A stretch of 64,000 nucleotides of DNA from Pieris napi (taxonomy: Eukaryota > Arthropoda > Insecta > Lepidoptera > Pieridae), in the NCBI RefSeq assembly GCF_905475465.1, contig NC_062252.1, forward strand, positions 7,192,001 to 7,256,000, in the 5' to 3' direction. This document shows positions 62,501-64,000 of this stretch, one piece after another. The translations under genes and the position numbers were made by a program. Position 1 is the stretch's first letter. Each line of letters starts with the position of its first letter. A model generated the notes under the pieces. The model was not told the DNA's origin. It did not search any database and saw only the letters and a list, made by a program, of their open reading frames with translations.

Positions 62501-64000
62501 TGCGTCCATTTAGGTATATGCAGTAGATATTCATTTTCAAAAGAGAAATTTGCTTTCAAATACTGATTCCTTATTAAAGTCCTTTCAGGTTAGCTTGACG
62601 GCGTATTTCTTTGCATTTTATTTCAAGAGACTATTACCGGTCGCTTTGACGACAAAATTAAATTATTGACTCTTACATAAAATTCTAAATTATGTACTAT
62701 AGTGAATGTTTGTAGTATGTACATAATGTACTTATATATACATTGATACGATAATTATGTTCAGTTTTTTGTGATTATTTCCAGTGAAACTAGAAAAATT
62801 GAAGTAACTGTTTCCAAATAAAAACTTATCGAGGAAACAGTTCTACTATTATGGTAATATAATAAATAGCAATATTAAGCTTTGTTTAATTAAATTTATA
62901 AAGTTTTAACGAAATAAGCAAACAAATGTTCAGGCATCGATTTATGAATCCATTAAAATGACCGCGCTGTATAGTTATGAAAGCTAGACTGCTCCTGTAA
63001 TTTATAGCCAGCCATTTCCTATCCTGTCTGGATATTGTTGAAACTCTATATTTCGACACTAATCTCATCGAGTATCATATTCTAATACTTCAAACGACAC
63101 TCGCTCTTTGTGCGTATGTTCTGTCTATATTGTGCCTTGTTATAGTGAAATATAATCTTTCGTAAGTTTGTGTGATAGTGACAGTCAGTTGACAGGAGAC
63201 CAAGTCGCTTCTGTCCCTATATCCCTATGTATGCTTAAATCTTTAAAACTACGCAACGGATTTTGATGCGATTTTTTAATAGATAGAGTGATCGAAGAGG
63301 AAGGTTTATATGTGTAATAAAATCCATTAAATTGTAGAGAAATATCGTTATTTTTGAGGGTTCTAATGTGATGTCGTAAATAATTAAATTTTTTCAGCTT
63401 AAATTGCAAACGCAAGCTGAACCCAACGAGATTTATGAAAATAATGCACTAACTTATATTGTACACATTGAAAAGGTCTACAGAAAACTCCACGATGGTA
63501 TATGTCTATCTCTTATGGATATCCCACAATAACATTTTTTTGTATTTACTTTTTACGGAAAATAATGGCTAATTTTCGAAGCGATTTTAACCAATACAGC
63601 ATTAATCCTTATCCAATTAAATACCTTAAATGCATTTTTGATATAATATAGATCTATATGGCCCTTTACAGAATATGATTTAAATGAATATTTTCGGAGG
63701 CCGCGGTTCTCCCTATAGCACTTTGAATTTAGTATCAGTATTGCACCCGTGCGAAGCCGGGGCGGGTCGCTAGTTTTATTATATAGCTATTACGTATATA
63801 TGTACACGTTTCTCATTATGTATAACAACACAAACCTTAAAGGCGATTCTATATGAACATGATGAGAAGAACACGACGGTGCTGGCTGGCATGAAGGATG
63901 AGCTGGTATAGGTGGTGGACTGCTATGTCTGCTGAGGGTCTCTGGAGACACCAGGGCGGCACTTGCAGACGCCGGACTGGGAAGAGGCGGGGCACTGCTT
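34539..64000 (-). CDS. Otopetrin-family proton channel, eight exons, 5' partial
   Basis: Otopetrins are plasma-membrane channels selective for protons; in insects they serve acid taste and pH handling. Joining complement(34539..35545, 38680..38842, 39733..39893, 42098..42277, 45377..45482, 48677..48794, 60781..60933, 63836..>64000) gives 683 complete residues and a stop, every junction GT-AG with matching phase. Residues 1-105 are a Ser/Pro-rich cytosolic tail. Twelve hydrophobic segments follow at about 111-135, 146-166, 231-257, 268-291, 301-326, 402-422, 465-487, 492-521, 536-558, 565-589, 608-626 and 641-663. Family signatures seen are YEGFYLYLYIGS, GSMIYSGLEFGQYWE, PFLFPCTIEYSLICAA and, in the last helix, YRFHS followed by CEIWKRAYK. 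A Ser-rich loop (about 181-205) lies between helices 2 and 3. The start codon is outside the window. No frameshift or internal stop is present. I cannot say which insect Otop-like paralogue this is. Confidence 0.95.
35634..36069 (-). mobile_element. Helitron, second family (GAACATCGTAC end)
   Basis: Minus-strand start TCTATATATATAAAAATGAA and end TTCGCCAGGCCAGCTAG. Two other copies lie at 49857 and 54033. Contains AAACCCGTTTTCCGTTGTC near the start. Non-coding; within the last otopetrin intron. Confidence 0.8.
36161..36453 (+). mobile_element. Helitron, GTTTGCC family
   Basis: Begins TCTAAAATAA (slightly decayed) and ends GACCGGTCAGCTAG before T. Lies in the last intron of the otopetrin gene. 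Non-coding. Confidence 0.8.
37351..37655 (+). repeat. Dispersed repeat, copy 2
   Basis: Partner of 10216..10525, sharing CTTGACACCACGGACCTAGT-like and GGACACTTTCTTATGTTAAA blocks. In the last otopetrin intron. Confidence 0.6.
37803..37966. mobile_element. 164-bp MITE with nested inverted repeats
   Basis: GTGAGAATGT at 37803 pairs with ACATTCTCAC ending at 37966. A second perfect 13-bp pair, TGTGATTGGTCAA (37844) and TTGACCAATCACA (37908), lies inside at similar distance from each end. Non-coding; in the last otopetrin intron. Confidence 0.65.
38418..38640 (+). mobile_element. Retrotransposon 3' stub (MWNQLP family)
   Basis: Matches the family from GTTCCAGAACTGAGTG to AACATCAGATGAGCC. Opposite orientation to the otopetrin gene, ending about 40 bp from the donor of the exon at 38680. 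Confidence 0.7.
38680..38842 (-). CDS. Otopetrin exon, helix 5
   Basis: Acceptor TTGATTTCAG|ATGAAAG and donor AGACTAG|GTAAGT. Encodes residues 295-348: a basic KVYKHK start, then ARFGLMHMVGTNLSVWLNVL as helix 5. The ATG at its first base is internal, not a start. A non-LTR retrotransposon stub ends about 40 bp beyond the donor. Confidence 0.96.
38872..39045 (+). mobile_element. RTE-like retrotransposon 3' end
   Basis: GCCATGGATAGAGGAATTTG, then GGGGTTCCGATCAATGGTGC. The paired copy at 60226 preserves RWIENIKALAGS, like the C-terminal region of RTE-group ORFs. Frame broken. Confidence 0.5.
39733..39893 (-). CDS. Otopetrin exon, helices 3 and 4
   Basis: Acceptor TTATTACAG|CTTTTGG and donor AACAATGAG|GTAAGT. 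Encodes residues 242-294, with FGIGSMIYSGLEFGQYWE completing helix 3 and ALTPATRMAFIFIQMYFIFL forming helix 4. It ends in phase 0. Confidence 0.96.
41010..41317 (-). mobile_element. Helitron, GTTTGCC family
   Basis: On the minus strand it begins TCTAATATAT and ends CCCGGCTAG. In the otopetrin intron 39894..42097. Non-coding, about 308 bp. Confidence 0.8.
41865..41920 (-). mobile_element. Retrotransposon 3' tip (CCACAGGGACC family)
   Basis: Minus strand GTACACTGCCACAGGGACCA plus AT tail, as at 17567. Confidence 0.55.
42098..42277 (-). CDS. Otopetrin exon, Ser-rich loop and start of helix 3
   Basis: Acceptor ACACACAG|AATCC and donor GCAGTTG|GTACGT. Encodes residues 182-240: an acidic Ser-rich stretch that is probably cytosolic and could be phosphorylated (inference), then SFYLRMGAV, which starts helix 3. 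No other open frame covers it; it was found by matching phases on both sides. Confidence 0.92.
43594..43656 (+). pseudogene. Stub of a PIF/Harbinger-type transposase N-terminus
   Basis: An ATG followed by MSSSSDDEDALALLQLINVQ and a stop. The Ser-Asp-Glu head followed by ALALL is the usual beginning of insect Harbinger (HARBI1-like) transposases, where a few hundred residues should follow; here the frame ends after 20. The surrounding GC-richer block (about 43430..43755) is probably what is left of the element; I could not pair its ends. Confidence 0.45.
44144..44474 (-). mobile_element. Helitron, GTTTGCC family, well preserved
   Basis: Minus-strand 5' end TCTAATATATAAAATTCTCG, 3' end GTTTGCCCGGTCAGCTAG, flanked by A and T. 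One of the best-kept copies; contains the paired blocks GGGGTTGATCGTAGAGGGG and GGGGTGGACTACCCC. Confidence 0.85.
45377..45482 (-). CDS. Otopetrin exon, second transmembrane segment
   Basis: Acceptor TTTTGTCCAG|GGTTTC and donor GTGACCA|GTGAGT. Encodes GFYLYLYIGS and the rest of helix 2, then a basic loop with RDRSRN. It ends in phase 1 (A|AA, Lys 181). Confidence 0.95.
45660..45720 (+). repeat. Single end of the GAAGTTATACTTC family, longer form
   Basis: ACTTATGTACACGCGTTAGAAGTTATACTTCTGTAG is present in parts: the outer ACTTATGTAC stretch seen only at the right end of other copies here precedes the near-palindrome in reverse orientation. This suggests the full terminal repeat is about 40 bp and that the left ends of the other copies are truncated. 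Confidence 0.55.
46585..46796 (+). mobile_element. 3' end of a non-LTR retrotransposon (MWNQLP family), poly(A) kept
   Basis: A frame from 46593 reads MWNQLPTEVFPNQFDLGSFK, the usual C-terminus of Jockey/CR1-group reverse transcriptase ORFs, ending at 46781 just before a 15-base poly(A). This is the best of six copies in the window. Heavily 5'-truncated, so inactive. Confidence 0.75.
46929..47083 (+). mobile_element. SINE family C, deleted copy lacking box B
   Basis: Same head (TAGCCTAGCGGTCCTATTAA) and same tail as 52339..52591, but about 100 bp in the middle, including box B, is missing. Flanks ATTGGCACA and ATTGTCACA look like a diverged target-site duplication. Confidence 0.8.
47179..47385 (+). 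mobile_element. tRNA-derived SINE, family B
   Basis: Starts TATTGGCCTAGTAGCTTCAG, box B-like ATTCGATCCCCGG, then TGATCTACTTG and AGGGTTGTA as in the copy at 9021. Considerably diverged. Confidence 0.7.
47805..48523. mobile_element. 719-bp DNA transposon relic with 80-bp terminal inverted repeats
   Basis: Arms 47805..47884 and 48444..48523 are inverted copies differing at only two of 80 positions. They contain TTGTAAACACCGTTAGATTG and TCTATCTCGCGAG. The motif GATTGTAATCTATC recurs inside the left half. The 560-bp interior is AT-rich and non-coding, so any movement would have depended on a transposase from elsewhere. Superfamily undetermined; no clear target-site duplication. Confidence 0.85.
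48677..48794 (-). CDS. Otopetrin exon, first transmembrane segment
   Basis: Acceptor TTGTTACAG|GAGTGAG and donor TATGAG|GTAATT. Encodes residues 107-145, including the first helix (ALYGKLLVVMGIAFPMAEVI) and the STYIPPSFYE loop that leads into the next exon. A Helitron begins 29 bp upstream of the acceptor. Confidence 0.95.
48823..49119 (+). mobile_element. Helitron, GTTTGCC family, next to an otopetrin exon
   Basis: Begins TCTAATATATAAAATTCTCG and ends CCCGGTCAGCTAG before T. Its 5' tip is 29 bp from the acceptor side of the exon ending at 48794. Confidence 0.85.
49857..50495 (-). mobile_element. Helitron, second family, with extra internal sequence
   Basis: Same termini as 35634..36069, but the middle (about 49965..50298) is replaced by roughly 330 bp absent from the sister copies. 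That insert carries two diverged repeats 100 bp apart. Helitrons are known to pick up foreign sequence, and this may be such a capture. Confidence 0.8.
50723..51027 (+). mobile_element. Helitron, GTTTGCC family
   Basis: Matches 48823..49119 over nearly its whole length; the 5' tip is decayed (GTTAATATAT for TCTAATATAT) and the end is CCCGGTCGGCTAG. In the 12-kb otopetrin intron. Confidence 0.8.
52339..52591 (+). mobile_element. tRNA-derived SINE, family C, with target-site duplication
   Basis: GGGGGCCGCATAGCCTAGCG carries box A; GGGTTCGATTCCCGG is box B; the body ends GCCAGAGCCATT and a poly(A). The 14-bp AAAACCGCCAATAT occurs directly on both sides (52325..52338 and 52592..52605), a perfect target-site duplication. 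Young compared with most repeats here. Confidence 0.9.
52984..53212 (-). mobile_element. 3' end of a non-LTR retrotransposon
   Basis: Reverse complement of the stub at 9153..9520 (CTCCTGGTAGTTTTGCGAAC, GTTTTTGACATTCATAAGCA on the minus strand). No coding frame remains. Confidence 0.7.
54033..54446 (-). mobile_element. Helitron, second family
   Basis: Termini as for 35634..36069: minus-strand start TCTATATATATAAAAATTAA, end CAGGCCAGCTAG. Internal order matches 35634..36069 throughout. Non-coding. Confidence 0.8.
55506..57155. mobile_element. 1.65-kb element with 18-bp inverted ends
   Basis: GGGGGCCTACCATGAACT at 55506..55523 and its exact reverse complement at 57138..57155. Inner inverted words CGTACCATGACCGC (left) and its counterpart near 56990 strengthen the pairing. 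Interior AT-rich with no long open frame. Superfamily not assigned; flanks give only a weak candidate duplication (CTTA). Lies in the 12-kb otopetrin intron. Confidence 0.75.
56286..56304. repeat. (AAGAC)n microsatellite
   Basis: About 3.6 AAGAC units within GATTCAAGACAAGAC..., inside the 1.65-kb element. Confidence 0.7.
58525..58660 (+). mobile_element. One end of an unidentified transposon
   Basis: ACAGGGTGGCCAAAAAGTCG is the common ACAGGGTG(T/G)YCC start of several insect transposons, followed by GTGGATCAAACGCAAATAGG. No partner end found. Confidence 0.35.
59013..59173 (-). mobile_element. 161-bp fold-back MITE, copy 2
   Basis: Same length as the copy at 21351 and inverted relative to it, with only a handful of differences (for example AATTCGGCC at the right tip). 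In the 12-kb otopetrin intron. Confidence 0.85.
60226..60450 (+). mobile_element. RTE-like retrotransposon 3' end, second copy
   Basis: A plus-strand frame reads RWIENIKALAGS before a stop; GTCATGGATAGAGAAATTTG and GGGTTCCGATCAATAGCATG align with the copy at 38872. Confidence 0.5.
60781..60933 (-). CDS. Otopetrin exon, Pro-rich N-terminal tail
   Basis: Acceptor TTAATGCAG|GTTGCC and donor ATTAGCGC|GTAAGT. Encodes residues 56-105 plus the split codon GC|G (Ala 106). It is Pro/Arg-rich, running into MHIIS just before the first membrane segment. The exon is visibly GC-rich against its AT-rich introns. Confidence 0.9.
60978..61299 (-). mobile_element. Helitron, GTTTGCC family
   Basis: Minus-strand 5' end TCTAATATAT, 3' end GCCGGATCAGCTAG. 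Starts 45 bp upstream of the acceptor of the exon ending at 60933. Non-coding. Confidence 0.85.
61543..61785 (+). mobile_element. 3' end of the same retrotransposon family as 18580
   Basis: AAAGAGTGGCGGAGAGTTTT, GATTGAACTGGCAGTAAATG and AATGAATAAATGATTTTGAA in the same order. 5'-truncated. Confidence 0.7.
63214..63773 (+). mobile_element. Lep1-like Helitron in the first visible otopetrin intron
   Basis: Starts around TCCCTATATCCCTATG, contains AACGGATTTTGATGCGATTT, and ends GTGCGAAGCCGGGGCGGG with CTAG before T. It ends 62 bp from the donor side of the exon starting at 63836. About 560 bp, non-coding. Confidence 0.85.
63836..64000 (-). CDS. Otopetrin exon (most 5' visible, runs off the window)
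   Basis: Encodes visible residues 1-54 and two bases of residue 55 (AG|G, Arg). The stretch is rich in Ser, Pro and Ala with several His, typical of a disordered cytosolic N-terminus. It ends CTTTAAG|GTTTGT, a weaker donor than those downstream. The frame stays open to the window edge. The true start, 5' UTR and promoter lie beyond 64000. Confidence 0.8.

Noticed and set aside
1..64000. CRISPR arrays, operons or prokaryotic defence systems
   Set aside because: No regularly spaced direct repeats and no compact gene clusters; the window is eukaryotic with long introns.

Overview
The window is AT-rich animal DNA with long introns and dense, mostly decayed transposable elements. The repeats point to a butterfly or moth: Lep1-like and other non-autonomous Helitrons (TC...CTAG, inserted between A and T), tRNA-derived SINEs with lepidopteran-type heads, and short 3' stubs of several non-LTR retrotransposons. 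This is inference from repeat style and the protein, not a species call.

One protein-coding gene is clear: an otopetrin (Otop-like) proton channel on the minus strand. I rebuilt eight exons, joined with GT-AG junctions and matching phases: complement(join(34539..35545, 38680..38842, 39733..39893, 42098..42277, 45377..45482, 48677..48794, 60781..60933, 63836..>64000)). They give 683 complete residues up to the stop. All twelve expected membrane segments are present. The 5' end lies beyond the right edge. The introns, one of about 12 kb, hold most of the transposons in the right half.

The left half (1..34.5 kb) has no gene I can prove. It holds a candidate promoter and first exon on the minus strand (about 22.58-22.86 kb, ending in a consensus donor), an isolated CpG-rich island (about 7.4-7.7 kb), a G-quadruplex-type G-run, several small perfect repeats, and many transposon copies.

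The repeats include nine copies of one Helitron family and three of another, two other Lep1-like copies, and a Helitron interrupted by a different element. There are three copies (plus a fragment) of a family bounded by a short near-palindrome, a 719-bp element with 80-bp terminal inverted repeats, and a 1.65-kb element with 18-bp inverted ends. A 161-bp fold-back MITE occurs twice in opposite orientation. There are also SINEs (one with a 14-bp target-site duplication, one split by a LINE stub) and 3' ends of six retrotransposon families. I found no CRISPR array, operon or bacterial-type feature, and no system that is clearly new; the candidates for undescribed biology are mobile-element families.
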